From: Triatoma infestans | Taxonomy: Eukaryota; Arthropoda; Insecta; Hemiptera; Reduviidae | NCBI GenBank assembly: GCA_011037195.1 | Contig: JAAEAF010003827.1 | Span: forward strand, 32,377-96,376 | Direction: 5' to 3' | Length of the DNA: 64,000 bases | In this document: positions 22,475-33,120 of the stretch, piece after piece | How the letters are laid out: every line of letters begins with the position of its first letter | How positions within the stretch are numbered: position 1 is the stretch's first letter | Position numbers and translations under genes: made by a program | The notes under the pieces: model-generated | Seen by the model: only the letters and a program-made list of their open reading frames with translations | The model's database searches: none | What the model was told of the DNA's origin: nothing

Positions 22475-23535
22475 AGAATTAGAATTAGAATTACACAAGG
22501 GGGAGGGGCTCAACCCAGGCACTGCAGCCTACCCGTTGAGGCTGATTGTGCCAACCCCTCAATACCAAGTAGAGAAAGCCCCCCTCTTCATGAGGTCCAG
22601 AACCTTCCCCACCAGTACTTCTTGGAGTACGAAGAGCTCAACGGTCACAACGTGTCGAAAATCTCGTACCGCAATCTGCCGATCGCAACGTAATCAAGCA
22701 ACAAGTGAAATGCCGTCTCCTCCTCCTCCTGACACAGTCTACACAAGGGCTCCGAATCAGCCAATCCCACCTTGTGCAGATCTTTCTTGAACCTGCAGTG
22801 CCCTGTAAACAGGCCCGTTATCAGACAGATCTGATACCTGCTTAAACCCAGGGTCACTCTGGTTCTTCTTCTACACAGCTCTGGCATGACCATTTTGCCG
22901 GGTTTTGCTTCAGTACTTAGCCTCCAGTGATGATTATGTTCTCTCCGAGTCCATTCTCTCAGAGACGCCCTCACCATACTTTTGGCTTTTCCCAGAACAG
23001 GTTCCGGCCCAAAGGAAAGCAGTACTGGCTCCATTCCTGGCCAGTTTGGTCGGCTAGTTCATTACCTTTAATCCCCTTGTGTGCCGGCACCCATACCAGC
23101 CGCATTTTGTTGTGCCGGGACAACGCCTCCAGAGAGTCTCTACACTCCCTGACTATGGAAGAAGTGATTCTGAATGCCCCAAGTGCCTACAGTGCAACCT
23201 GGCTGTCGGAGAAGATGCATATCTCCCTATTCCTAGAGTCCATACGCAAGTTCTCCTCAGCACAGATCTTGATTGCATAGAGTACAGCTTGGAATACCGT
23301 GGAGTATCCACCGAGAGGTCTCTCAATGAGTACCTCCGGTTTAACTCCATATATACCGGCTCCAGTTCTGCAGGCCATTTTGGACCCTCCGTAATCCAGG
23401 AACTACCAGTCGGGCCTCGTTTTTCCCAACTTTTAGCCCATTCCGATTTTGACGTAAAGATCACTTGGAAGGAGAGCTCAAAGTGGAATGTTGGACAGTA
23501 CTCTTCCCCAGCCATCTTAAAGATAGGGCGAGAGT
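22475..23535 (-). pseudogene. LINE RNase H and C-terminal zinc-finger remnant
   Basis: The minus strand encodes, in three frames, an RNase H domain. It shows GAGIYGVKPE (first strand), the E-bearing VFQAVLYAIKIC helix, CIFSDSQVAL (catalytic D) and WVPAHKGIKGNELAD (final motif). A C-terminal CRLCQEEEETAFHLL zinc-binding-like segment follows. RNase H in non-LTR elements is known from the I, LOA/R1-group and some other clades. The 3' end carries (aattct)n at 22475-22493. A possible short duplication, cagttat, flanks it (22466 and about 23540). Frameshifts make it a pseudogene and the RT domain is missing. Confidence 0.8.
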
Positions 23536-23789
23536 AGTCCAGTTATCTATACTTTTATGTTTTTCCTCTTTTTCTTTTAAGATAAAGTTATAAAGTTGCA
23601 AATTATCTTGAATTAATTATTTTTTAAATAAAAATTAATAAGTATTATATCTTATTTTGCATAATATGTTTGGATTTACTTATTTATTAAAATTAAATAT
23701 ATAATACCATTTGAAATAACATGTAACTGTTGATATGTAATAGATTGAAACAAACATGTAATATGTCTTGTTTGGATCTGGAAAATAAA

Positions 23790-23940
23790 TTCCTTGTCTC
23801 AACACTACTGAGACAAAAAAAAAATCAACTTTCTGACTCAGAGTCCTTAAAACAGTTATTTCCGGTGGAAAACTCAATGTCGAAAAATTTGACATCATCG
23901 CAATACTTCTCTTACAGCTGTAACAGGAAGTAAAAAAAAG
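23790..23940 (-). repeat. Family C terminal fragment
   Basis: Minus orientation of the family C start, with tttccggtggaaaactcaat, a gaaaaatttgacat block and a cgcaatacttctcttaca block. Confidence 0.55.
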
Positions 23941-24780
23941 AGTTCGTTGTCGTTTTGTAGTCCTGATGATGTAACGAAAGGCCGAGTAAATATTATCTAT
24001 AAAAGTTGATCAAATCCCTCAATAATCTATATGGCCAGTGCAATTTATAGTAAGTGTAATCTTTCTACATTTTCTTTTTTTTTTTAAATTACGATCGAAA
24101 CGTCTTTTAGTATACTGAATTATGAGAAATAACAAGTTCTGGAGGTTACTGAAAAGGTTACCTCAAATAATTTGAAAAGGATTAACTTTACACTATTATT
24201 ATTTATTATTAATTATTAAATACAGTATTGAATAAATAAATTAAATCTTCAAAAAAATATTTTAATATCACATATTTGCTAAATTATCAAAAACAATTTT
24301 TACCCATAATAATAATAAAGCATACATATGGTCGTGTGCTTTATCAAGTTCCCATTTGAAGATAATAAATAAACCGGTTGGGTTAAAAGTGAAAGTGACA
24401 CCTGGATAGATTTAATTTAATAACTATCCACAATTATAATCTCGTAATGTAAAATTTATTCTATATAATTATTATATATATATTGAAATCTAGTTATGCT
24501 CGAAACCTTTTCGAAGGAACAATGTTGGTTAGGAAAATTGCCTGTAATGATGGCTCATCATTAACTGATGATATTCAAACATCAGATAATCATATTAGAC
24601 TATCATCAAAGTTGGCTTCAATTTCAAAGAATGCATTCTTATCAATAATTTACCCTTTAGTCATTATGAAATTATTGAATATTATATATTTCAAACAGTG
24701 TTGGGATTAAGCTACTGGGTGGGCTGCAACATACGTGTATTTTAATGGGGCCTTAAATTGATAAATTTAATTTATTTTCT

Positions 24781-25797
24781 CTTACGGACCGCTGTTTCAG
24801 AGTGAGATGCGGCATTGAGGTTTCCGATATACATGTTACCTGCGCCGGTGTGCCACAGGGCTGTATACTAGGACCAATCCTTTATACCAAATACACTGCT
24901 GACATTCCTACCCATCCCCAAACACTAATAACAACCTATGCTGATGACACCGCAATACTATTTTCCCACCCTGATCCTTCTCATGTCTCTACTATTGTAC
25001 AAGAAGACCTTGAGCTCATTGAAAGCTGGTGTAAAAAATCGAGAATAAAACTCAATCCTGCCAAATGTGTCCAGGTTACATTTACATTACGGAGACAGAC
25101 TTGCCAACCATTAACTATCAACAATGCAGAAATACCCACTTCTACACAGGTACGTTACCTAGGACTCTACTTGGACAGTCGTCTAACGTGGAACCCTCAC
25201 ACAAGACTTAAACGAAAAGAACTAAACAGACGTTACGGACTCTTGAGAAGACTCCTTGGACCTAAATCTACCATGAAGGTACAGAACAAACTCACACTCT
25301 ACAAAACACTACTTAGACCGATATGGACATATGGAGCAGAATTGTGGGGCTCCGCAAAACCTTCCAATGTACAACCCATACAATCTTTCCAATCCAAAGT
25401 CCTCCGCCGAATCGTTAACGCACCCTATTATGTCTCCAATCTCACCCTGCATCATGACCTTAATATTCCCTTCGTTAAGGATCTAATCCTCTCCCGATTC
25501 CAAAATTTCCATAAAAGCCTAGAGCTTCACCCAAATCCTCTTGCCCAATCACTCTCTACACTTTTCCACCCTGGTAATCCTCCACGTCGTTTAAGACGTC
25601 GTTGGCCACGAGATCTCCTTGCTCCTCAACCCACAAGTTCATCCTAGGGAGTTCCAGCGCTGGTTGGTTTCTCCCATCACGTCATCCTAGTTGTGGGCTG
25701 AGCTTAGCTCAGTGACACAATTATTTATAATACTGTACATACACTTTTGCCATTGTATATAGTTATGCAGATGCAAATAAAAAAATTTAAAAAAAAA
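24781..25797 (+). mobile_element. 5'-truncated Jockey-like LINE with 12-bp target duplication
   Basis: The insertion is bounded by aatttattttct at 24769-24780 and 25798-25809 and has a poly-A tail at its 3' end. One open frame (24781-25647) covers the second half of an RT: GVPQGCILGPILYTKYTADI, the catalytic TTYADDTAIL, KLNPAKCV, TQVRYLGLYLD, LRPIWTYGAELWG and a proline/arginine-rich C-terminus. This arrangement is typical of the Jockey group. There is no in-frame ATG near its 5' end, so it is a dead-on-arrival truncated copy. It is intact within the retained part and therefore relatively young. Confidence 0.9.
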
Positions 25798-25814
25798 AAT
25801 TTATTTTCTTTCTC

Positions 25815-25915
25815 CTAGGAAGAATAAATATCTAAGGACAGCAGCTGGACTCGAACCCGGGACCGCCGTATTGCTAGTCCAGCGCGCTACCACTGAGCTA
25901 ATCCTTTCCATATTT
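25815..25915 (-). mobile_element. tRNA-like SINE head
   Basis: The minus strand has gattagctcagtggtagcgc (A-box) and gggttcgagtccagc (B-box). The inferred T-arm has two mismatches and the acceptor stem pairs only partly, so it is a SINE head and not a functional tRNA. It shares ctgctgtccttagatattt with copies at 13246-13460 and 35070-35270. Confidence 0.7.
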
Positions 25916-26630
25916 AATAAAATAAGTATAGCTTTAATTGCTGCAAAAGCAGCACACTGTTAAAGACAAAGTTGCCGGCTGATTATTTAATTAGCATAAA
26001 AAATCTATTCAGATAAATACTGCTAAAAAGAAAAAGAGAAGGTTCAAAGAAATGACGTATGCACTTCTTTTTTTAAATTTATTCTCAGAAGTTTCAGATA
26101 AAGATAAATTACTAATTCCAAATAAATTTAAAAGAGAAAAAAAACACGGGATAAAAAAAGGAAATCCCCAAGATGAATGGGACGAAGTAGAATAGGTTAA
26201 GAGGTAATTTAAAGGTAAAGTGGAAGGAGATACTTTAAAGCGGTAAAGATTGATTAGAAGGCTGTAGAGAGATATCCAGGCGGTTGGATGAACAGGGTTT
26301 CACCCTGTTTAAAGAGCCATTTAGAAAAGCCATTAGTGTCAACCTTAGAAAATACATTTCTCCACATTGTTAGAAGGAAAATAAGAGGTAACATTTTTTA
26401 AGTTATGGTCGATCTAATAAAGAACTTAATTGGGGGGAAAAAATCTGGTCTGAAACACTCACATCACTTTCTCTTACTTCTTTCTATTAATACAAATTAT
26501 ATATAAAATTAAAAATTATCTTTAAACTCAAATTTTACGTATTGGCCCTAACGTAAATATAGACGCAATGGAAGGAGGGATAAGTACCTACTTACTATTC
26601 TTGGTAGGTTGATAAGTGATTATATTGTGG
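25916..26630. other. No recognised feature apart from a short family C fragment
   Basis: 26430-26490 (ggtctgaaacactcacatc, tttctcttacttc) resembles the end of family C in reverse. The rest has no visible similarity. Confidence 0.4.
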
Positions 26631-26639
26631 CCCAATTAT

Positions 26640-26910
26640 AATATTTCAAATTTATAATAAGGTTGATGTAGGAGAGAAATGGTCTGGTTAGAATGAATTA
26701 ACAGAACATGGTTAACACTGTATAATAATATGATAAATGACACTGACTGCCTGGACTTTACACTTGAAATGATAGAGTAATCGTAGAAGTGGTAAAAGGG
26801 TAATGAATGACACGCAGTGAATGGCTGTATGAACTCAGTAGTATAAACTGTTCTCCTATCTGTTTCACGTCGCTGTATTTATGTGGTCATTTTCTCTCTC
26901 TCTGCTACAA
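26640..26910 (+). repeat. Interspersed repeat family F
   Basis: It shares ggagagaaatggtctggtt, gacactgactgcctggac and the ctgtatttatg block with 4955-5275 and 47090-47570. Confidence 0.7.
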
Positions 26911-27346
26911 AATTTAACGCCACAATTTCCATACTTCTTCTTCTTTCTCTGAGACTCTTGTGCCTTTCAGCATCGAGATAGATATCATGACTCTAACCAT
27001 CCATTCCAATGATCTCTATCCTATGCCATTCTTTTCATGAACTCCATCGATTGTCACATCTTTTTTTACAACTAGGCGCTCAATATATTCAAGATAACCC
27101 ATTCTGAATCTTTTTCTCTGGGGCCGTTTACTTTCAGTACTGACCTCCATCAGACCGCACATTCATCTTCTTCTCTTCTGTTTAAATGCCACACAACTTT
27201 TCAAAAGCAATTTTTTCAGAAAAATGTTTGAAATAAAGGTGTTACGATTTTATCTGTGCTGAAAGCATTTATGGTTAAACAAAATAGTAGTGTAGTTTTC
27301 AAGAAATGTACCTATTATCTTCAGATTTTTGGAATTCTATCAATAC
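26911..27346. other. No recognised feature
   Basis: Contains ct-rich sequence near 26940 and no coding similarity. Confidence 0.4.
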
Positions 27347-27742
27347 TGTAACGCAGACACTGGTGCCATCTAGGAGAGAAAGCAGGTACCTCAAGTTCTC
27401 CTAGTAGCCGCTAGAAAGCGCTGGAAGTGCGCTCTAGCCCTTTCTAGAACAATCTATAACCTTCTAGACCCTTCTCCACCGGTATAAATAGTGGGACCCC
27501 AGAGAGTTTACAGAGTTTCTTGTTACTAACGAAGTGTACGTTTGTGAACAAGTGTATAAAAAGTGAACAAAGTGAACTTTTGTGGTTTAAATTGTGAATT
27601 AATTATTATTAAGTGTTGTATTTATAATTTATTGTGTAAAACAATAAATTGGTGTTTTTCTTATTGAAGTTCAGAGTATTTTATCTAAACGAACCCACTT
27701 AAAACTAGTTGTAATAACTAGTTTACAGGGAAAAACGTTACA
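27347..27742 (+). mobile_element. Probable solo LTR
   Basis: This 396-bp block begins tgtaacg and ends cgttaca, the inverted termini usual for LTRs. It holds a strong TATA box (ggtataaatag, 27481-27491), a polyadenylation-type aataaa at about 27643, and GC-richer composition than its flanks. No internal retroelement sequence is adjacent, so recombination between two LTRs is the likely origin. The inverted match continues into the flanks (aatac before, gtatt after), and I see no direct target duplication. Confidence 0.65.
27480..27491 (+). promoter_or_regulatory. TATA box of the solo LTR
   Basis: cggtataaatag sits about 130 bp into the putative LTR, with GC-rich sequence on both sides. This is the expected position for the LTR's own core promoter. 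Confidence 0.5.
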
Positions 27743-28465
27743 GTATTTTTCCATAATCTATCAATTATTCAATAAGTTATCAATAATTTTATCAATGCTC
27801 GTATTTGGATATTATATAGGTGGTAAAATCAAATCCTGTACATACTGTAAATACACAATTCAAACAAGACTGGTAATACTTGAATATGTTGAAGCTATAT
27901 GGAAAAACTAACGTTGCTTTATCTTAATCATTAATTTGTTTCAAGACCGTTGTTCTTCCTATTGTTCTAAAATCAGAGCGTGCCTAGACGACACATACTA
28001 TTACTAGTAATATATATTTATGTAATGGTATCCTAAAGTGACTACACAAGTGAATTCAATTAAAATATTAACGGTAATTTTTCCAACCTACACAACAGTT
28101 ACTGTGTTGTTTATAAGATAATATTATAAATAAAGAAAAATAAAAAACAAATTATATAAATAATTCAAATAACTGTATTTAAAATAATAATAATAATAAT
28201 ATATGCAAAACAAACAAGGTCATAAATAAAGAAAATATCCATATTATTTATCCAAGTTAAATATCGTTGTTATTCCAAGTAAATCGAGGAAATGAAGGTC
28301 GTTTTTTTTTTTTTTTTAGTTATTTCTGTTCATAATTGTTATAGGATGAATTGTTAAATTAAAAATTTGCATCACCCACAACTACGTCACTCATTAAGTC
28401 ACATGAGGCATGACATATCTCCCAACCATAAAATTTAAGAAACAAAACAAAAACGGTGCAAAATT
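27743..28465. other. No recognised feature; AT-rich
   Basis: Contains a short (taa)n run near 28185-28200 and a poly-T at 28301-28317; otherwise nothing recognised. Confidence 0.45.
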
Positions 28466-28469
28466 ATCA

Positions 28470-29037
28470 CACGACTTTCTCTCACTGCAATTTAAGTTCT
28501 TATTAACAGTTTTTCTTCAAATTTGGAATTTATACTAAAAAAAGATCTACGTGTAGTTAGGTTTCCAAGTACCAAAAAATGTTATTAAGAAATTTATATC
28601 GAGAAAATTATGGAAATGAAAAAAAAAAACAAAAAGTTCAGTAAATTTCTACTTCCACACTTTCTACAAAAAGTTTACTAAATGCTGAATTTTGGCTGCA
28701 TATTTAATTTTTATTATACTAAGAATTACAATTTAGAGGAAAGCCTAACTTAACACCCTCCCCAAAACTACCCTCATGATTTTTAAATAAATTTTGCCAT
28801 GAAAAATGTTTTATTAATTAAACGTTGAGCTGTTTTTTGTAGTTGATATACCAAGATTAAAAAAAAAGAACATTTTTGAACCTGTTTTCAAGAAAATCGC
28901 CAAAAAATAAAAATAAAAATAAAAAAATTTTTTTAGTATTCAGAGGACCTCAAAACATGTAATATCGGTGGAAATTCAAGTTCGTAAATTTTTTACACAA
29001 TCAAATACTTTCTCTTACTAGGAGTAAGAGAAAGTAA
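28470..29037 (-). repeat. Family C repeat, internally deleted copy
   Basis: The right end (a cggtggaaattcaag block, actttctcttactaggagta) and left end (attatcacacgactttctct) match family C in minus orientation. At about 570 bp it has fewer internal units than the 1-kb copies. Confidence 0.65.
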
Positions 29038-29114
29038 AACTGAAAAGCCGAAATTATTTTGAAAAAGAAAAAACAAAATTAATGAAAATGAGAAGAAACG
29101 TAATGGAAATCACA

Positions 29115-29354
29115 TTATGAATGTGTATATGATAATACGTACACCGACAATTCCAGCCAACAAACCTGGATATTTCCAGGCAATGCATGTATGTATACAC
29201 AATAAAGTTCCATCTCTAAAATGGCGACCGAGTTTACATTGTCTTCGGTTCCTTTTGTTTTAACTAAAATGCATTTATCATCATCCATTATTGGACAAAA
29301 TGTGGCTTGTTTTGTCACCATAATTTTGGGTGTCCTATTAAATTGATTATACAT
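29115..29354 (-). CDS. Unrecognised 79-codon ORF
   Basis: The frame reads through MDDDKCILVKTKGTEDN and a mixed hydrophobic C-terminal half with cysteine and tryptophan. Its composition is less biased than the surrounding AT-rich frames, so an exon or captured gene fragment is possible. I recognise no family, and nothing nearby supports a gene model. Treat it as hypothetical. Confidence 0.15.
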   Translation of the reverse strand: MYNQFNRTPKIMVTKQATFCPIMDDDKCILVKTKGTEDNVNSVAILEMELYCVYIHALPGNIQVCWLELSVYVLSYTHS

Positions 29355-29760
29355 TTCTCAGTGCGGTTACTATAGTTAAGTTCACTAATCAATTTGTTTT
29401 GACCTGATTGCCGTATTATTTGATTTTTTTTTTTTTAATTTCATATAATTGTGTACTGTACTTATAATAACACCAGTCAAAATGTTTTAACTAAAAATAA
29501 ATAAATTAATAAATAAATAATGTACTATATTTACAGGAAACTCTGAGCAAAATTACATGTATATTTATATTCAAACTTGTTTATTTACATAATGTTCAAC
29601 TAAAAATAAACTATAGCAACAATAATTTGATGAAAACAATATTAACTCGTATTAATTAAGTATATTACAATAAAGCATATTACATTGTTTACCAAATTAC
29701 ATTATGCTACATCGCTGTTTCTTTTTTTTTGTTTAACAAATGATACAGAAATGTTTGTTA

Positions 29761-30384
29761 TATTATTATTCTCAGCTTTTTCCGCTGGTATTTAAGATGA
29801 GGTACGGGTTCAAACCAAGCACTCTCACCTGTTCAACCTAAAAACTTCCTCACCAACTTGCAAGCGCTTAAAGTGACAGACTTCTGTATCTGGATATAAG
29901 TCTCTTGCCTTAGCCCTAAGGTCTTAATGCTATCATGTAGAGCTTGCGGAATTATCTCAGTTACTGAGAGAACTATAGGAACAACAAACTTTTTCCAATT
30001 TCCATATATTGGTAATCTTTTCTTTTAAGTCCTGGTACTTGCGCACCTTTTCGCTCAGAGGATCCTGAATCTTGTGATCTCCGGGAATAGCAATATCGAG
30101 ATCAAAAGACACTCTCTTCCAGCAATCCAACTTTAACACCAATGACCTGATTGTGGCGCTGCATATACTCAGTCTGTGCCAATGAACTCTACAAGCAGCC
30201 AATACATGCTGAATGGTCTCCGGTTTATCAAGGCAACGTCTGCACTGTCATCCTTCACTTCCGGATCCTTTATAATAAATTTTCTGTAGTTCCTGGTGCC
30301 GATAACTTGGTCCTGGAAAGCAACAAGGAATCCTTCGGTCTCGGGAAAGAGATCACCCCTCCTCAACCATGCGTGTGACGCTAT
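29761..30384 (-). pseudogene. LINE pol C-terminal fragment (zinc finger plus endonuclease-like tail)
   Basis: The minus strand reads SHAWLRRGDLFPETEGFLVA, then IGTRNYRKFIIKDPE, a CRRC-type zinc-binding element split by a frame change, DLDIAIPGDHKIQDPLSEKV, RKYQDLKEKITNIWKL, and a C-terminal segment like LSACKLVRKFLG. These phrases characterise the C-terminus of an insect non-LTR family. The DLDIAIP region would hold the last acidic residue of a PD..D-type endonuclease, by analogy with R2-like elements. The 3' end carries an AAT tail (29761-29771). It lies head to tail with the related element at 30385-32150. Confidence 0.7.
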
Positions 30385-30574
30385 TTTTATTATATTATTA
30401 TTGTTATTATCATCTAAATTGTATTCCATGTTTAAATGGGTTGGCAGGTTAACACAATGGAGGGGGAGAGTCAAGTAACGAACCCTTTGCTCCAAACTTC
30501 TCAAATTTGGAAGTAGTTTCTTACAATTCGCACAGTGTCTAAATGTCACAGATATTTTCCGTGATAACCTGCTT

Positions 30575-30614
30575 CATCTCGACCGGTTTCGGGCGTTCGC
30601 TCATCATCAGGATG
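30575..30614 (-). ncRNA. Hammerhead-like motif, left arm of copy 5
   Basis: Minus strand: CATC, CTGATGA, an extra T, stem II gagc/gccc (one mismatch) with loop gaac, GAAA, CCGGTC, then GAGATG. Stem I needs a two-base bulge or is shortened to 2 bp. Core residues are intact. Confidence 0.5.
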
Positions 30615-31175
30615 TGTTTTGTCAAACAGTGTGATAACATAGAGTTGCACATAGAGCAAATTTAGTTGATACACTAGTTTTAAAAATGTTTCGTTGGGAC
30701 TTAACTAGGTTAAGAGAGGGGTATTGGTACCTGAGTGGGAAAACACACGTTTCGGTCTTTAAACGGGAATGTTGTTCCCTTTAAAAATGGAAACATCCAA
30801 CAGAGATGTAAGTCGAGATTTACTACTTAAATTACTGTTTTTGAAGGAGATTTACTTAATGATTAATTACCGCATATTATGCTATTTATAAATACCCATA
30901 TTATACCCATACTGCATTACACTTACTACATGGGTAATTAATTATTTAGTAAATCTTCAAAAAACTAAGTTTAAGTTACACATCTCCACTTGTTGGATGT
31001 TTCAATTTTTTGAGGGAACAATATGCCCTTTTAAAGACCGAAACATGTGTTTTCTCACTTAGGTACCAACACCTCTCTTAACCTAGTTAGGTCCTAACAA
31101 AAACATTTTTAAGACCAGTGTATCAACTAAATTTGCTCTATGCAAGCCTATGTTATCACACTGATTGACAAAAAA

Positions 31176-31213
31176 CATCCTGATGATGGGCAAAAGCCCG
31201 AAAGTGGTCGATG
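31176..31213 (+). ncRNA. Hammerhead-like motif, right arm of copy 5
   Basis: CATC, CTGATGA, an extra T, stem II gggc-aaaa-gccc (fully paired with a different loop), GAAA, GTGGTC (stem III weakened by C to G), GATG. Stem I is fully paired. Confidence 0.5.
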
Positions 31214-32212
31214 ACTACTAAAAGAAGCAGGTTATCACGGAAAATATTTCTGATGCTTTCCAGCTCTATGGAACCAACCACAACAAGTATCTAAATGTAC
31301 CTACAGCTTTCTGCGCACCTTTCCAGGATTTGACCACACCGTCCAAGTATTTCTATGTTTTTCACTATAGTTTTAGGCATTAGTCTGTTTTTCAGAAATA
31401 ATGAACGGGATTATCCTAAAATATTCTAGCCTATACATGGTTTTTAATTTCTAAAGGCTAAATTCCTGCTATTTACGAATTTTTTCCGCAATACCTTTTC
31501 TCATATGTTCATCCAAAGGAACTCCTATATTTATTATATAGGCGATATTAGCTGCTTCATTCTTGAAGATGAATATGTCACGTCTTCTGTTCACAATTGT
31601 CTGGTACCAATATATCATAACTCATCTTCTTCAATCAGTGACCATTTTGGGACGGTATTTATAATCAGAGAGGATCTCTTTTTTGCTTGCACACCGTATG
31701 GAACTGCCAGATTCTGATGCACCATTCGCGCAAAGTTATCTTGCCTGGATAAATACACCGAGCCCGCTAAACACGTGCAATTCGCCCGTGATATGTTGTA
31801 TTGTTTCAGCAGTGATTTCGCACAAATTGCATTTATCGGCGAGAGGTTCTCCTGTCACCAAGGATGTGTTTGTGATACTTTCTTGTCAAGATTACTTAGT
31901 CCTGGGGATAATGTCTCCCTTTTCAGCCACTAAATTGATTGTTCTCGGCTAGTTTCCTGTAAGCTCAAGGCAGCATAATATCTTCCAATATATGCTTATG
32001 TACTTCATTCAGTTAAATGGTCTTGTCCTTGAAGGGTTATTAATTTCTCTATCAGCCGTCAAATTCAGCGCAGTGTATCATTCAGTAAGAAGTTTCATCA
32101 TTTCTGGGTCGGATAGTTAGCCTCTTGAAAATAAACCCAATTGCTCTCGGTAAGTATAACCTGATCATGGAAGAGTTTATAAAAGAGGTTTCTGAGTTTT
32201 GTTATAATATAT

Positions 32213-33083
32213 ACAGGGTGTCCCAAGGTTTATGGATAACGATTTCTTCTCGGAAACTAAGATAGCTAGAAAAAACTAAAAAATACGTGTCCCCGTAGTT
32301 TTTTGTCAGAAATCAAAATTTAATTTGCGAATTTGTTTTGGAGCTTCCAGAAGCGAGATACAGGTATCAACTTCATTTTTTCAAATGGGGAGGTGTGGTT
32401 TTTATTTAAGAAATAAATTCCTCTATTTTTTGTTAGAAAAATTTACTTGAACGGTTTTTTTCTTTGAGCGATATTTTACAAGTTATGAATGAAAACACGA
32501 TTCCTATAGGAAATTTCAAAATGATATAACGGTTTTTTGAATGAATAAGAAGAAAAGTAACTATTTTATTATAAATTTTACTCCTCATTAATTACAGATC
32601 TTGCTCGAACTGGCCTCCACCATTAGAGATGCATACACATGCTTTTTCCTGCCAATTGTACCTTAAGAACAAAGAAATACATCTCTAATGGTGGGGGCCA
32701 GTTCGAGCAAGATCTGTAATTAATGAGGAGTAAAATTTATAATAAAATAGTACTTTTCTTCTTATTCAATCAAAAAACTGTTACAATATCATTTTGAAAT
32801 TTCTTACAAGAATCATGTTTTCATAACTTGTAAAATATCATTCACAGAAAAAAAACCGTTAAAGTAAATTTTTCTTACAAAAAAATAGAGGAATCTATTT
32901 CTTAAATAAAAAACCACACCTCCCTATTTGAAAAAATGTAGTTGGTACCTGTATCTCGCTTCTGGAAGCACCAAAACTAATTTGTAAATTAAATTTGGTT
33001 TTCTGACAAAAAACTACGGGGACACGTATTTTTTAGTTTTTTCTAGCTATCTTAGTTTCCGAGAAAAAGTCGTTATCCATAAA
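32213..33083. mobile_element. Long palindromic element, family B, copy 1
   Basis: Two arms of about 410 bp are almost perfect inverted copies around a short centre near 32640-32680. Each arm contains the gatcttgctcgaactggcc block and the tacgtgtccccgtag block. The left terminus is acagggtgtccca. The right terminus is lost: after gttatccataaa it runs into unrelated sequence shared with 49640-49665. Copies 2 and 3 are at 48035-48915 and 49666-50545. No ORF is present. The acagggtgtccc end type is common among insect MITEs. Confidence 0.85.
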
Positions 33084-33120
33084 TTTATAGAAAATATGAC
33101 CATTAAAACACATTCTTTTA

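Larger units (their letters stand above)
30547..31289. mobile_element. Foldback element family A, copy 5, with 9-bp target duplication
   Basis: Arms of about 350 bp are mirrored (acatagagttgcacatagag against its complement near 31138, atctccacttgttggatg, tactt/aagta blocks). It is bounded by tctaaatgt at 30538-30546 and 31290-31298. The left end lacks about 45 bp present at the right end (the ctggaaagcatcag end). The motif in the left arm (30575-30614, minus) keeps all core bases. The right arm motif (31176-31213, plus) has stem III changed to AGT/GGT. Confidence 0.85.
30385..32150 (-). pseudogene. LINE pol C-terminal fragment interrupted by a foldback
   Basis: Same LINE family as 29761-30384 but a separate copy with its own AAT-rich tail (30385-30411). 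Coding remnants at 31310-32150 (minus) include a CNLCEITAETIQHI-type zinc element, an IIDIAVPLDEHMRKG endonuclease-like motif and a C-terminus MPKTIVKNIEILGRC. Several stops and frame changes are present. The foldback at 30547-31289 sits in its 3' untranslated region. A closely related copy in the opposite orientation is at 48916-49640. Confidence 0.7.

Noticed and set aside
22536..23537. Plus-strand ORFs of 84-152 codons
   Set aside because: Shadows of the minus-strand RNase H LINE remnant.
23955..23995. CTGATGA followed by GAAA, looking like a hammerhead core
   Set aside because: There is no stem II hairpin between them (tgtaac only) and no complementary stem I.
24802..25647. A complete RT gene starting at a GTG codon at 24802
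   Set aside because: In an animal genome GTG is not a credible start. The open frame continues to the truncation point at 24781, so it is a 5'-truncated LINE.
25815..25915. Functional tRNA gene on the minus strand
   Set aside because: A- and B-boxes are present, but the T-arm has mismatches and the acceptor stem does not close. The sequence recurs as the head of a SINE.
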